The notes: generated from the letters alone by a model not told the origin. Positions 1-8,556 are shown, numbered from the stretch's first letter. The stretch: 64,000 bases of DNA from Actinomadura madurae (GCF_900115095.1 NZ_FOVH01000024.1:1-64000), one strand, 5' to 3'. Numbers and translations: made by a program.

Positions 1-2
1 CC

Positions 3-287
3 GGACGGCTGGTCGGCTGGTCCGCCCAGACCCTCCGCACCACCATCGACATCGTCCGCAAACCCGCTGATCAGAAAGGGTTCGCCGTACTGCCCAGACG
101 GTGGGCGGTAGAGCGGACTCTGGCGTGGTTGACCGCGCACCGGCGGCTGGCCCGCGACTACGAACGCGACCCCGCCACCAGCGAAGCCATGATCCGCTGG
201 GCCGCCATCGGCCTCATGACCCGCCGCATGGCCCGCGGCGGGCAGCCCGCCGTCCGTCAACGCCGGCGCCCCCTCGAATACCTATAA
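3..287 (+). CDS. IS5-family transposase, C-terminal fragment (5' part outside the window)
   Basis: The frame is open from base 3 to TAA at 285-287 and gives about 94 residues matching the end of IS5-group DDE transposases. The block RRWAVERTLAWLTAHRRLAR holds the last catalytic Glu and the downstream basic helix of the family, followed by a typical IRWAAIGLMTRRMARG tail. The reading frame looks intact, but the first two acidic residues lie outside the window. A second, complete IS5-family element starts 27 bp after the stop, so one insertion sequence has landed at the end of another. Confidence 0.85.
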   Translation, partial: GRLVGWSAQTLRTTIDIVRKPADQKGFAVLPRRWAVERTLAWLTAHRRLARDYERDPATSEAMIRWAAIGLMTRRMARGGQPAVRQRRRPLEYL

Positions 288-313
288 CAAGATCCTTCTC
301 AAACACGCACTAA

Positions 314-338
314 GAGGGCGGTTCGCGAGTTGATGTCC
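314..338. repeat. Left terminal inverted repeat of the IS
   Basis: Begins GAGGGCGGTTCGCGAGT and ends ATGTCC. It matches the reverse complement of 2291-2315 except at two internal bases (TG here, AA at the other end). Confidence 0.9.
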
Positions 339-420
339 TTTTTGCCGTTGGGGTTGGTTGAGGCTAGCTGGTCAGGGCGCGTGGAACTTCCAGCCAGAAT
401 TTCCTGCTTAAGGTGGGCGC

Positions 421-921
421 ATGGGGAACACGATCAGCGGCGGCGGCCGCGGCCGCGATCTTTACATGTCGAACGGGGGTACTGAGGTCTTCGTCGAGGT
501 GCTCATGCTTGCGGTGTCCGCCCTGGCGAGCCGGGAGTGGGACCTTCGATTCGCCGGATTGATCGCACTGCAGGACCAGGCCGTCTTCGGTAGGGGAGCC
601 GTGGGCTTCGACCTGAAGGAAATCGACTGGGGGGATTCCCTTGCCAAGCAGGCTGTGAACCGGGAATTCGTGCAAAGCACCATCGGCCTAGCTCTCGGCC
701 GCCACCGCTGGGACGAGCTCGGCTACGATCCGCCCTTCGCTGAAGGTTACCTACTGGATTTCCGCCAGGTGGTCAACATGTTCGACCCGTCCACGGCCGT
801 CCCCGATCCCCTGGTCTTCCCCGTGTTCAAGGAGGTCGTCGCCCTCTGCTGCGCACGCCACCGTGTCCTGACCCCGCTGCGCGCTTACACGGCATGTGTC
901 TTCTGCGAGCGCGACTATTAG
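421..921 (+). CDS. IS passenger gene, hypothetical protein (166 aa)
   Basis: Starts at ATG 421 behind AAGGTGGG and has host-like GC-rich third positions, so it looks truly coding. It is inside the inverted repeats of the IS, opposite in direction to the transposase. The product is acidic and soluble with no signal peptide or membrane segment. Cysteines cluster near the C terminus (VVALCCARH, TACVFCERDY), which could bind metal but form no motif I can name. I recall similar actinomycete hypothetical proteins without a known function. It may be a gene captured by the element or a fixed passenger; the sequence alone does not tell. Confidence 0.6.
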   Translation: MGNTISGGGRGRDLYMSNGGTEVFVEVLMLAVSALASREWDLRFAGLIALQDQAVFGRGAVGFDLKEIDWGDSLAKQAVNREFVQSTIGLALGRHRWDELGYDPPFAEGYLLDFRQVVNMFDPSTAVPDPLVFPVFKEVVALCCARHRVLTPLRAYTACVFCERDY

Positions 922-964
922 CGAGCAGAAAGACAACGACGACGATCACGGGCCGCTGCCCGAG

Positions 965-1389
965 CTACGGGCGTGGCTGGGTGAACAATCCCGGCTCGGT
1001 CTCGATGAGGATGCCGCGGGTGACCAGGCGTTTGAGTTTGGAGCGGATGTTCTCGGTGTTTTCGACACGATGGGCAGGTCCAGGGCCTGGCACAGATCGC
1101 GAGCTCGCAAAGGCCGGCCGGCATCCGCGAATGTGGCCATAATCCGCTGGTAGGCGGGGTGATCGGGCAGCGTGGGAAGCGGCGTGGGCGGCTTGGCGTC
1201 GTCGGTGTCGGCGAGTGAGTGAAGGGTCTTGCGGGTGATCCGCAGATGATCGATCGCCTCATCGAGTTCACGCAGTCTCGCGGTGAGTTCCTCGATTTGA
1301 GCTCGTGTCTGCTCGGCCTCGCGGGCCAGGGCCTCCTCACGCGCGTCGATCTTGTCCAGCAGGAGCCTGTTCGGGTCCTGCCCGGTCAT
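965..1389 (-). pseudogene. Frameshifted coiled-coil / winged-helix passenger gene
   Basis: ATG at 1389 starts MTGQDPNRLLLDKIDAREEA, then a long heptad-rich helix (about residues 12-60) and a domain with the look of a winged helix (PAYQRIMATFADAGRPLRAR, then ALDLPIVSK). At 1059-1062 a run of four T (AAAA on the coding strand) shifts the frame. Adding one A restores NTENIRSKLKRLVTRG, a plausible recognition helix, and a TAG at 967-965, giving about 141 residues. As written, the frame runs into nonsense to 946. Similar coiled-coil proteins occur beside IS5-type transposases in actinomycetes. The base loss could also be a sequencing error in a homopolymer. Confidence 0.65.
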
Positions 1390-1466
1390 GCCGGACGCCA
1401 GGACGGGCTGGAGGTGCCGGTCAACCGCCGGGCCATCACATCGCTCATCGCCCAGTACACGCGCGA

Positions 1467-2215
1467 TTAGGAGCTGGCGGGACGGTGTTCGTAGTCGCGG
1501 ACCAGCCGGCGGTGCAGGGCGAGTGTCCCGTAGGTCTGTTCCACCACCCACCGCTTCGGCTGGGGAACGAATCCCTTGTCGGCCGGGTTACGCTCGACGA
1601 CCTCCACGTCGATGTCAAGCGAGGCGCCGTGGGTGAGGACCGCGTTCTTGAATCCCTGGTCGACCAGCGCCGTGCGCACGGCGCCGGTCTGCGCGGAGAC
1701 CCGGTCCAACAGGGCGATCCCGGCGCTGTTCTCATGCGCAGAGGCTGCCAGCACCACCACCGCGACAACCAGGCCCAGCACGTCCACGGCCAGCCCACGC
1801 TTGCGACCGGGAACTTTCTTGCCCGCGTCCCTGCCAGTGGTCTCCGACGGCACCCCAGCCGCCGCGTGCACGCTCTGGGTGTCCAGCACCACCAGGCTCG
1901 GATCGGCTAATCGTCCCCGTTTCCCCGCGTCTGCCAGCGCAGCAGGCCATGGATCGTCTGGTCGGTGCCATCATCACGCCACTTGGCGAAGTAGTAGTAC
2001 ACCGCGCTGCGAAGCGGCAGGTCATGCGGAAGAATGTCCCACTGGCAGCCGGTCCGGCCCTGGTACAGGATCGCGTTGACGATCTCCCGCATCTCATAAC
2101 CGCCCTGGTGACCGCTGACAGAAGGGTGCGCGGCCTTCCACGCCATGATCACCGGCTCGATCAAGGCCCACCGCTCGTCGGATAAGTCGCTCGGGTACGG
2201 TTTGCGCTCACTCAC
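1467..2215 (-). CDS. IS5-family DDE transposase expressed by -1 programmed frameshift (about 249 aa)
   Basis: Frame 1 (GTG 2215, also open from 2233) encodes the N-terminal DUF4096-type domain (YPSDLSDERWALIEPVI, GRTGCQWDILPHD) and stops at TAG 1909-1907. The -1 frame continues with the DDE core: LDTQS (first Asp), VDQGFKN (second Asp) and WVVEQTYGTLALHRRLVRDY (Glu plus basic helix), ending at 1467. The two frames overlap around 1892-1925, where GGGAAAC sits in the correct X-XXY-YYZ register. Frameshifting is common in this IS group, so the gene is probably functional and not broken. The second Asp context (DQG instead of ADxxY) is slightly unusual. Confidence 0.82.
1919..1925 (-). promoter_or_regulatory. 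Slippery heptamer G GGA AAC for -1 frameshifting
   Basis: In the frame of the upstream transposase ORF the codons read CGG GGA AAC GGG GAC GAT TAG, so the heptamer is in the exact register for tandem -1 slippage (to GGG AAA). The zero-frame stop follows 9 nt later. After the slip the frame reads into LADPSLVVLDTQS, which joins the catalytic domain. Confidence 0.7.
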
Positions 2216-2290
2216 TCCGCCATCCCAGCACACCCAAACCTGCCGACCGGCCGTAACGCTACAAATTCACACGATCACACTACGCAGCTC

Positions 2291-2315
2291 GGACATTTAC
2301 TCGCGAACCGCCCTC
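2291..2315. repeat. Right terminal inverted repeat of the IS
   Basis: Reverse complement of the left end apart from two bases. It lies 76 bp upstream of the transposase GTG start, so the transposase promoter should be in or next to it. Confidence 0.9.
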
Positions 2316-2318
2316 TAA

Positions 2319-2732
2319 AAGGTCTTCGACGACACCCCAGAGCCGGAAGACCAGCGGCAACTCACTCAGAAGTACGCGAGCGGCGCATCGCCCTGGCGCT
2401 GTCCCGCTACGGCAGTGGTTCACTTCCTTCCCAGGGAAAGGAGCCTCCCTGGGTCCCGGGGTACATGCTCCACCTACTTCGGGCGGCCAAGCCCGGTCAG
2501 CGACAACGCACTCTTCTGCCGCGAAGCGTTCGAAAGCCGGGGGGCTGCCATGGTGAAGTCGATCACGGGCGTGGCCAGCGTGGTGGACGTGGATCGGTTA
2601 GCCGATCTGGGCACTGATCATCTTCGAGGGCGACAGGCGGAAGGTGATCGAGCGGTATGCATCCGCTTAAAGCTGCTTCAGGGCCGGAAATGAAAGCACC
2701 TCTGACCGTGTTTCGGCTGGTCAGAGATGTGG
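2319..2732. other. No gene seen between the IS and the att repeat
   Basis: Frames across this stretch are short, broken and match nothing I recognise. It probably contains remnants of the sequence that the IS elements entered. The last 25 bases (GCTGGTCAGAG...) resemble the bases just outside the tRNA-Phe copy at 11167-11177, so the similarity of the two att regions may extend imperfectly beyond the 46 bp. Confidence 0.4.
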
Positions 2733-2778
2733 AGGTGGGCAGGGGCGGGGTCGAACCGCCGACCTTCCGCTTTTCAGG
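2733..2778. repeat. att site, left copy (3' fragment of tRNA-Phe)
   Basis: Starts AGGTGGGCAGGGGCGGGG and ends CGCTTTTCAGG, identical over 46 bp to 11181-11226. After the anticodon region the sequence departs from tRNA (GTCACAG in place of CGGACG), so it cannot encode a tRNA. It marks the far boundary of the element. Confidence 0.85.
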
Positions 2779-2807
2779 TCACAGCGTCTGAGCGCTGTAC
2801 TGACCTG
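2775..2807. other. Stem-loop at the att boundary
   Basis: CAGGTCA (2775-2781) pairs with TGACCTG (2801-2807) and CAGCG (2782-2786) with CGCTG (2793-2797). The loop is TCTGAG and there is a 3-nt bulge TAC on one side. The stem begins within the last four bases of the direct repeat. It could be an integrase or accessory-factor site, or a chance palindrome. Confidence 0.4.
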
Positions 2808-3210
2808 CGAAAACCCAGGTCGCTCACGAGCCAGACGCCGATAAGCGGATTGTTTTTCCAGCCAAGCTACCACGTAGCGCTACAGGACAGCTACCCAAAG
2901 CATGTAGTGGCCAAGTCTTGCGGAGGGTGCTCTGCCTTGTCACGCAAGCCGCCGCCGCGGCCTCAGGGGCCTGCGACCTTGAGGACAGGGCCCTGTAACT
3001 CACGTCCAGCCCTTGATCGGCCGTTTCTCGCTATGAAGTTGACCGTCTCCCCCTCGACGGAGTCCACTGCTCACCGACATACGCCCACACCACCGGCCCG
3101 TTCACTCACCAAACCGCCATGAATCAATATCGCTAGTTAGCTAAATAGCTCCACACAGAACGGGATCAGCCTCGACATAGAGCCGATAGACTTTTAGATG
3201 TCATCGTACT

Positions 3211-3792
3211 ATGATATGTGAGATGAGCATCTCTTACGAGTGGATGGACGATGAATCTTGGTCGTGGCTACGCAATGCCTTTTGTTTCTCGTTCGTTCGG
3301 GGTGGTGGGAGTGTCGAATCCACCTTAGAGAAACTAGGAACCTCCCATCCCACAAATCCTATGTCCATCGAAGCAATGATCCAGCACAACCCATTCGGCT
3401 CTGACCGAATTATTGCAGCCATAGACCTAGGCGACTGGGTGTTCGCATGGAGCAGCAGGGATACGAGCATCGGGCGACGCCGATCGTTTGCCAACATGGA
3501 AGCCCTGTCCGTCCACCGCGCTGTGAACAGCGACATAACGTTCACCTACTACGCGGCAGGTTCCATGTTGGCGGATTTCGACGCTCGACATCCTCCTGCG
3601 ACAAACAACCCCTACGTTCAGCGCTTCACTCGATTGCTCAACTCGCAAGCATCAAAAAAGGAGTCAAGTGAGCGCGTCGAACTGTGTGCATTGACGTTGG
3701 CCGATGAGATAACGGGTGTACACGTGACGTCTGAAGTCATGAACGGAAGCTTTGCCTGGGCCCAGATGACTCACCCGAGCGGTGGCAGGTGA
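3211..3792 (+). CDS. DUF6461-like hypothetical protein (193 aa)
   Basis: The N-terminal pattern (WSWLRNAFCFSFVRGGGSVE) resembles DUF6461 proteins of actinomycetes, which often begin with an aromatic residue, an alanine/tyrosine-rich helix and FVRG. No signal peptide, membrane segment or catalytic motif is visible. ATG 3211 and ATG 3223 (MSISYEWMDDESW) are both possible starts; neither has a good ribosome site. The gene and its upstream region are much poorer in GC than the chromosomal genes, consistent with acquisition within the integrated element. It stands alone, with IS debris downstream. The function is unknown. Confidence 0.65.
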   Translation: MICEMSISYEWMDDESWSWLRNAFCFSFVRGGGSVESTLEKLGTSHPTNPMSIEAMIQHNPFGSDRIIAAIDLGDWVFAWSSRDTSIGRRRSFANMEALSVHRAVNSDITFTYYAAGSMLADFDARHPPATNNPYVQRFTRLLNSQASKKESSERVELCALTLADEITGVHVTSEVMNGSFAWAQMTHPSGGR

Positions 3793-3903
3793 ATGACGAG
3801 AATATTCTACCCGTCTGGGGGCCCCTCGGCACCAATCAATGGACACAATAGTATGACGGCGATTTCAAAGTCGGCTGCTGATGGTTGGGGTGATGCTGTG
3901 TGA

Positions 3904-4888
3904 TCAGCCGGATCGCGCGTGTGGGCCGCCGGCGCATGGCCTGTGCGATTCCGTGATCTTGGTGATGTCGCTGATACTGAACAGGCCGAGAGCCAGATTG
4001 CGGAGGTCGGCCATGGCGCGGGGACTGCTGCCCAGGTATGCCTGCTGGCCATCCCCAAGCCAAACGGTGTCGCGTGGCTGGTGTTCGAGGTTCTCGATAC
4101 CCCAGTGTCGCCGGACGTGCGCAATGATCTCGGCGGCCGCAGGGGACGCAGCTGGTGAGGACAAGGACGATCTTCTTGCTGAGCGGCGGTCCGACTGGGT
4201 CGGCGACGTCTTGGCGGATGACCGCGAGCCGTGACGGACCAGGCCTTGCGGGCTCAGGCCTTCGCCGCTGCGGTGCTCTAGGTGGTTCAGCGGCTTGATC
4301 CGTCCATGGCCGCGTTTAGTGTGCCGGTGAACGGATCAGTGCTGATCAGCTCGCAACCGATAGTGATGGGGGCGTGGCGTGCAGCGGCGACCTGTTCCGT
4401 AATCGTCAGAAGGTAGTCGGTCTTCTTGTTTTCGGCCAGGTGGCTGGCGGTTTCGGCGCAGGTGCGCGCGGCATCGGCGGTCACCTGGGTGGTCTAGGTC
4501 GTGCTCTCGGGAAGCGGGCCTGTCCCAGCACCACGGCGTCCTGGTGCTCACCGCGGTGGGCGAGAACAGCACCAGCCGGCGCTCAGTGTTTAAGGGCCCA
4601 TGCAAGTCCTTGCAGTCCAGCGCGATCAGCACCCACCGCAGGGTGGCACCGTGGGCGCGGCGAACCGCCGCCGAGCCTGGTCCTATCGGGCGCCCAGCAG
4701 CCGCAGTAGCCGTTCGAGCAGGGCGGCTGCGCTCGATCCCAACTCCCGGTAGCCGGTGGCCCTGGCGAGCGTGCCATCGCCGCCGTCCCCAGCACCGCCC
4801 CCAGCGCGTGCCGGACTCCACGCGGGTGACGCGGATTGGTGATGCCTGCCAGCATCTCTAGCAACGACGCACCCTCAGCCCGAGCCAT
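3904..4888 (-). pseudogene. ISAs1-family transposase, degraded
   Basis: Pieces of one ISAs1-type transposase appear in order on the minus strand but in different frames. The N terminus is LLEMLAGITNPRHPRGVRHA (near 4860-4800). The middle has LDCKDLHGP (near 4610) and TADAARTCAETASHLAENKK (near 4480-4430). The C terminus is HVRRHWGIENLEHQPRDTVW with MADLRNLALGLF (near 4120-3960) ending at TGA 3904. Several frameshifts separate them, so no functional enzyme can be made. Possible degenerate element ends lie near 3855 and 4900 but are too weak to define. Confidence 0.75.
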
Positions 4889-5049
4889 GCGAAACTGTAA
4901 TCGGTGACCTTCTAGTCCTTGATTGTCCAGCGTGGAAACTTCGGGATCACAGACGGAAGGTGACTTTCGTCTCGGTCCCAGCTACGTAGCGGCAGTTGAT
5001 CCGGACACCGGGCGACGACCCCCAGACAGGCGACCTCGAGATCACCTTG

Positions 5050-5103
5050 CAATAGTTACCGCCCGGTTCCCTCACCGATCGAGAGAACCGGGCGTTACTA
5101 TTG
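5050..5103 (-). terminator. Long hairpin terminator downstream of the NucA/NucB-type gene
   Basis: CAATAGT...CGCCCGGTTC (from 5050) pairs with GAACCGGGCG...ACTATTG (to 5103), giving almost 20 paired bases per arm with a 2-nt mismatch and a roughly 15-nt loop. It lies just beyond the stop of the minus-strand gene at 5114. No U-run of normal length follows. Confidence 0.6.
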
Positions 5104-5113
5104 TGGTATTAGG

Positions 5114-6562
5114 CTACGGCACTCTGACGAAGAAATCGTCCTGGAGCCTTCCGCTGTAGGACCAGTCCAGGATGCGGTCGTGGCTGTACCACGCGCTCAG
5201 GCGGTCGCCGGCCTCACCGTTGTCGACTGCCGAAACGGCTCTGGCCGACCATCGATACGGCTGTATGGCGTCGTCGTACCTGGATCCGGCCGCGCCTTGG
5301 TGAGTGGTTGCGAAGGGAAATTCGTCGCACTGCATCCCGATGGGGAGCGGATTACCCCAGCTCTTGAAGCACTCCGCTCGGGCGAGCTCCCGATTGTGGT
5401 TGATCCGACCTTCCCATCTCGCGGTCTTGTCCTCGTTCCAATATAGACGCTGAATAGTGTCGTCCTCATTGTTCGAGGCGCCCGGGACTACCTTGGCCGG
5501 CGATCCGGCGGGAACTTCGGGGACGGTGATGCCGGGATTGACGAACGCATCATAGATGTGCTTCGCTACCTCCGCCACGCCATCATAAGTGGGAGTCGTC
5601 ACATCATTTCTGCGGTATACCAGGCTGGGTATGATGTCGTAGAAGACCGCTCCCTTCCCGCCTACCCCGCTCACAAATTTCAGGTATTCGGCGCTGTCGA
5701 ACCTCGCGGACGTCTGCCACGCTTTACGTCCGTTAGGGGTCATGGTGGAAATCGGGTAATGGAAGTTCATCCCGAGGTTGGAAACCACGACCTTTTCCGG
5801 TCCACCGCGTATGATCTGCGGTTCGGTCCAGCCAGTCCCGGAGTCGTCCGAGGTGACACGGAAGGCGTAATCATCCGGGGCAGCCCGCCATGCACTGATC
5901 CGCTTCTGGATGACAAGTGACTGCCCAGGAGCGTTGTTGTCGATCTGGCAGGTCTTGGCGGCGGCCGCGTCCCCGTCGAAGTGCAGGTCCTTGCAGAACA
6001 GCTCTACCTTCAGGATCGGGTCTGGATCAGGAGGCGTGCCGTTGGTCGTGATATTTTGCGTGTGCATTCTCAGGTTCACATCGATGGTTCGCTCAGTCTT
6101 GGACCCTATCGCGACGATCGTGTACGGCACCGAAATTGACCACTTGATCCCATCGAGGGAGTTGTCTGTCTCCACGGCTGCGGCGTACCCTCGGGCACAC
6201 ATCGCATAATGATCCCGGACCCACGGGACCGCCGGACCGTCGATCGTGAAGTTCCGACTGAGGCATTCGGTCCAGATATCTGCGACGCGAGCCATGCCGG
6301 GACCGCGTTCGTCTGCGAACTCCTTAGAGTCGGTACTGCGGATGCCGTACTGTCCGTAACGCCGCCGCTCTACCTCGTCGACGTCGAGCCACGGCACCTC
6401 CGGATACCTTTCTATGTTGGCCAGCGTAAGTTCTGCGCCAGGTGGAAGCACTACCGTCCGGATGTCTGATTCCGCTGCCCCCAGGGCAGGGATTTGAGCG
6501 GTGCAGGCCAGTACCGCGATCAATGTCGCGGCGATGGCCATTGCTCGCCGCAATGGTCGCAT
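5114..6562 (-). CDS. Secreted NucA/NucB-type deoxyribonuclease domain protein (482 aa)
   Basis: ATG 6562 follows GGGAG with good spacing and starts a signal peptide (MRPLRRAMAIAATLIAV, cut near ALGAAESD). The first 370 residues are an unassigned, probably beta-rich extracellular region. The last 100 residues match the NucA/NucB DNase fold: CFKSWGN, then CDEFPFATTHQGA (family DEYPFAST-like core), an ARAVSAVDNGEAGDRL stretch, and the end RILDWSYSGRLQDDFFVRV. NucA/NucB proteins are small secreted nonspecific DNases; here the domain sits on a large export-ready protein. It follows the secreted propeller gene on the same strand with a 157-bp gap. Possible roles are nutrient scavenging or antagonism of neighbours. 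Confidence 0.75.
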   Translation of the reverse strand: MRPLRRAMAIAATLIAVLACTAQIPALGAAESDIRTVVLPPGAELTLANIERYPEVPWLDVDEVERRRYGQYGIRSTDSKEFADERGPGMARVADIWTECLSRNFTIDGPAVPWVRDHYAMCARGYAAAVETDNSLDGIKWSISVPYTIVAIGSKTERTIDVNLRMHTQNITTNGTPPDPDPILKVELFCKDLHFDGDAAAAKTCQIDNNAPGQSLVIQKRISAWRAAPDDYAFRVTSDDSGTGWTEPQIIRGGPEKVVVSNLGMNFHYPISTMTPNGRKAWQTSARFDSAEYLKFVSGVGGKGAVFYDIIPSLVYRRNDVTTPTYDGVAEVAKHIYDAFVNPGITVPEVPAGSPAKVVPGASNNEDDTIQRLYWNEDKTARWEGRINHNRELARAECFKSWGNPLPIGMQCDEFPFATTHQGAAGSRYDDAIQPYRWSARAVSAVDNGEAGDRLSAWYSHDRILDWSYSGRLQDDFFVRVP

Positions 6563-6719
6563 CTTTGCTTCACTCCCTCGCTGACGTTCAGTTGGCAGTG
6601 CCGACTTCACCGTGGTGGGTAAATTGGCAGGGCATGCGGTGGTGCCGCCCGACCGTTCGGGAACGCCTGGTCCGGCCTCGGCTGCCACATCGTGGTAGAC
6701 AGGAGAAGCGGTGTTCTGG

Positions 6720-8033
6720 TCAGTCCAGTGGGAACATCCCCACGCGACCGTGGTACTCGTGGCCCAGTTGATCGGTGTCACTGCCGACCAGCAGGCCATT
6801 GGATGTGGCCACCAGTGCCTCTACGCCTACGCCTCGGTCTCGGGTCGGGTTCCATGGGATGTCGCTTGACTTCCCGGAGTCTGGATCGATGGCGGCGATG
6901 CCAGTCCGTTCGATTGCACCGGGGCCGGCATTGCCGTTGCCACGAGGATTGTCCATCCAGCGTTGGTGACCGCCCACATAGACTGCTGCTCCAGTAACCG
7001 ACACCGACAAGAGGGTGTCTCCACCGGTGTAGTTCGTCCATGTCGGCTGCTGGCCAGGGCCAATGCGGTCAGTTTCCCAGCGGGACGCGGACATGCACAT
7101 TGTTGACGTACCATAACCGGCGCCACCGGTCGTTGTGATGACGAAGTACTGGCCGTCCGGCGAGAAGTCCATACCGCGCATGTAGGTGTCGTACTGAGTG
7201 CTGCATGTGGGGGTGAACTTTTCAGTCGCCCAACTTGACAATTGTGGAGCGGTTCCGAGATCGATCAACGCAATCTGCGATCTGCTCTGCCCATTGACCA
7301 CCGTGAATGTTCCGCTGATGACCATCTTGCTATCAGCGGGGTTGACGGCCAGATTCTTCACGGTCAACGAGGCGTCCTCGGCACGCGGTTCGCTCACCAC
7401 GATGTCGAAGGCCGGATCGATTGCACCGGTCTCCGCATCGAGCCTGGCCACAGCCTTGCGCGTGATACCGGTGACCGAATCGGTGATGGTGTCCAGAGAT
7501 CCGCCTATGTACAGGTGATCGCCACGACGGGTCATCGTCTGGAGCCTGCCCCAGTTGATCTGCACCCGTGTGAAGCTCGGGTGCGCAACGCCATCGGCGA
7601 TTTTGAGCCGAGCCAGTCTCCTCATCAGCGCACCGTTAACGGTCTTGAAGTCCCCGCCGACATAGACCGTGTCGTCCCCGCCGGGTGCAAGAGACCGAAC
7701 TACGTCGTCCACCTCTGGCACGAAACCGGCGTCGACCTTTCCTGTGTTGATGTCGAAGGCGAACAGGTTCTTGCGATTCATCACTGGAGAGCCGGCGGCA
7801 GCCTCCTGAATCTGGGTGAAGTTTCCACCTACGACCACCTTGTCACCGACGACCGCAAGTGCGTATACCGTTCCGTCCAGCACATGTGGAGTGTGGTCGA
7901 CCGGGTTTTCACTCACCACCTTTGCGTGCAGTATGTCGGCATGCAGGTGCGCCGTTGCGAGGCTCATCTGGATGGCGGCAGTGGCAACTACGCTCATTGC
8001 CGCCAGCCTGCACACAGAACTTCGTTTTTTCAT
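6720..8033 (-). CDS. Secreted beta-propeller protein (DUF5122-like repeats, 437 aa)
   Basis: Start ATG 8033 opens MKKRSSVCRLAAMSVVATAA, a signal peptide. The mature chain has repeated blade-like units: VVGDKVVVGGNFTQIQ, GDDTVYVGGDFKTVNG, RGDHLYIGGSLDTI, ADSKMVISGTFTVVNG and GAAVYVGGHQRWM, each a GG-F/S-turn motif as in DUF5122/Kelch-like propellers. No enzyme motif is seen, so a binding or scaffold role outside the cell is likely. Downstream on the same strand lies the secreted nuclease gene. The longer open frame upstream to 8177 is not favoured because the signal peptide begins at 8033. Confidence 0.75.
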   Translation of the reverse strand: MKKRSSVCRLAAMSVVATAAIQMSLATAHLHADILHAKVVSENPVDHTPHVLDGTVYALAVVGDKVVVGGNFTQIQEAAAGSPVMNRKNLFAFDINTGKVDAGFVPEVDDVVRSLAPGGDDTVYVGGDFKTVNGALMRRLARLKIADGVAHPSFTRVQINWGRLQTMTRRGDHLYIGGSLDTITDSVTGITRKAVARLDAETGAIDPAFDIVVSEPRAEDASLTVKNLAVNPADSKMVISGTFTVVNGQSRSQIALIDLGTAPQLSSWATEKFTPTCSTQYDTYMRGMDFSPDGQYFVITTTGGAGYGTSTMCMSASRWETDRIGPGQQPTWTNYTGGDTLLSVSVTGAAVYVGGHQRWMDNPRGNGNAGPGAIERTGIAAIDPDSGKSSDIPWNPTRDRGVGVEALVATSNGLLVGSDTDQLGHEYHGRVGMFPLD

Positions 8034-8161
8034 GTAGATCAACCCTTCGCGAAACTTCACCAAGGAAGACGTGGGAGGACTCGCAGTGTTGGGTGATAGA
8101 TACGTCGCTGACTTTCGTCCATTCAAAGCGGGATCTGGTGAGGAATAATCCGGACGCGATC

Positions 8162-8190
8162 TTTCTATCGTGATCAACTTCGGTGATCAA
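8162..8190 (-). promoter_or_regulatory. Possible promoter of the propeller gene with paired TGATCA sites
   Basis: On the minus strand TTGATC (8190-8185) and TAGAAA (8167-8162) are spaced 17 nt, a fair sigma-70-like pair about 130 bp upstream of ATG 8033. TGATCA occurs at 8171-8176 and 8184-8189, a 13-bp-spaced repeat that could bind a regulator. This is motif reading only. Confidence 0.35.
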
Positions 8191-8379
8191 GGGCTTGACA
8201 AGTGAGTCAGTCCATGTCACAGATTTGATGAAACGCTGTCTGACCTGCACTACCGCAGTGTGACGGCAAAGCATCCCTGTGGCCGCTTTCGGACACTATG
8301 AAGACAGCTTTTCTGGTGTCGACGGTACGCGGCCGAGGTGATTAATGCTCGTCGAGCATAGACAGGCCGTGACGCTATG

Positions 8380-8556
8380 TGAGCATAAGCGGAGGAACTT
8401 CGATAGACGACGTCGCAGAGGCATCTTTCAGGCTGGTCAGGGCTTCTTTGCGATTCTTGCCCTCGGAGCGTTTGCGCTGGTAACCGAGCGCCTCGGGTGG
8501 GGTGAAGGCTCTGATACCTGGAGGGGTGGCAATCCCGATGAAGTACCCCCGTCGAG
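8380..8556 (-). pseudogene. IS110-family transposase C-terminal remnant
   Basis: The minus strand reads RRGYFIGIATPPGIRAF, then EALGYQRKRSEGKNRKEAL, and after a frame change LKRCLCDVVYR. This resembles the C-terminal end of IS110/IS1111-type transposases (YxRKRxEGKxxKEAxxxLKRxLxxVVY). The N-terminal catalytic part is absent. The assignment rests on a short stretch. Confidence 0.45.

Larger units (their letters stand above)
314..2315. mobile_element. Complete IS5-family insertion sequence with two passenger genes
   Basis: The ends are 25-bp inverted repeats (314-338 and 2291-2315) that match at 23 of 25 positions. The element is flanked on both sides by TAA (311-313 and 2316-2318), a 3-bp TNA-type duplication as made by IS1031/IS427-like members of IS5. 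It holds a minus-strand transposase split over two frames (1467-2215) plus two genes not needed for transposition: a plus-strand ORF at 421 and a minus-strand coiled-coil gene at 965. At 2,002 bp it is about twice the usual IS5 length. Intact ends and duplication suggest a fairly recent insertion. Confidence 0.88.

Noticed and set aside
2733..2810. A second tRNA-Phe gene at the left att repeat
   Set aside because: Sequence departs from tRNA at the anticodon stem; the 5' half (D arm, acceptor 5' strand) is missing.
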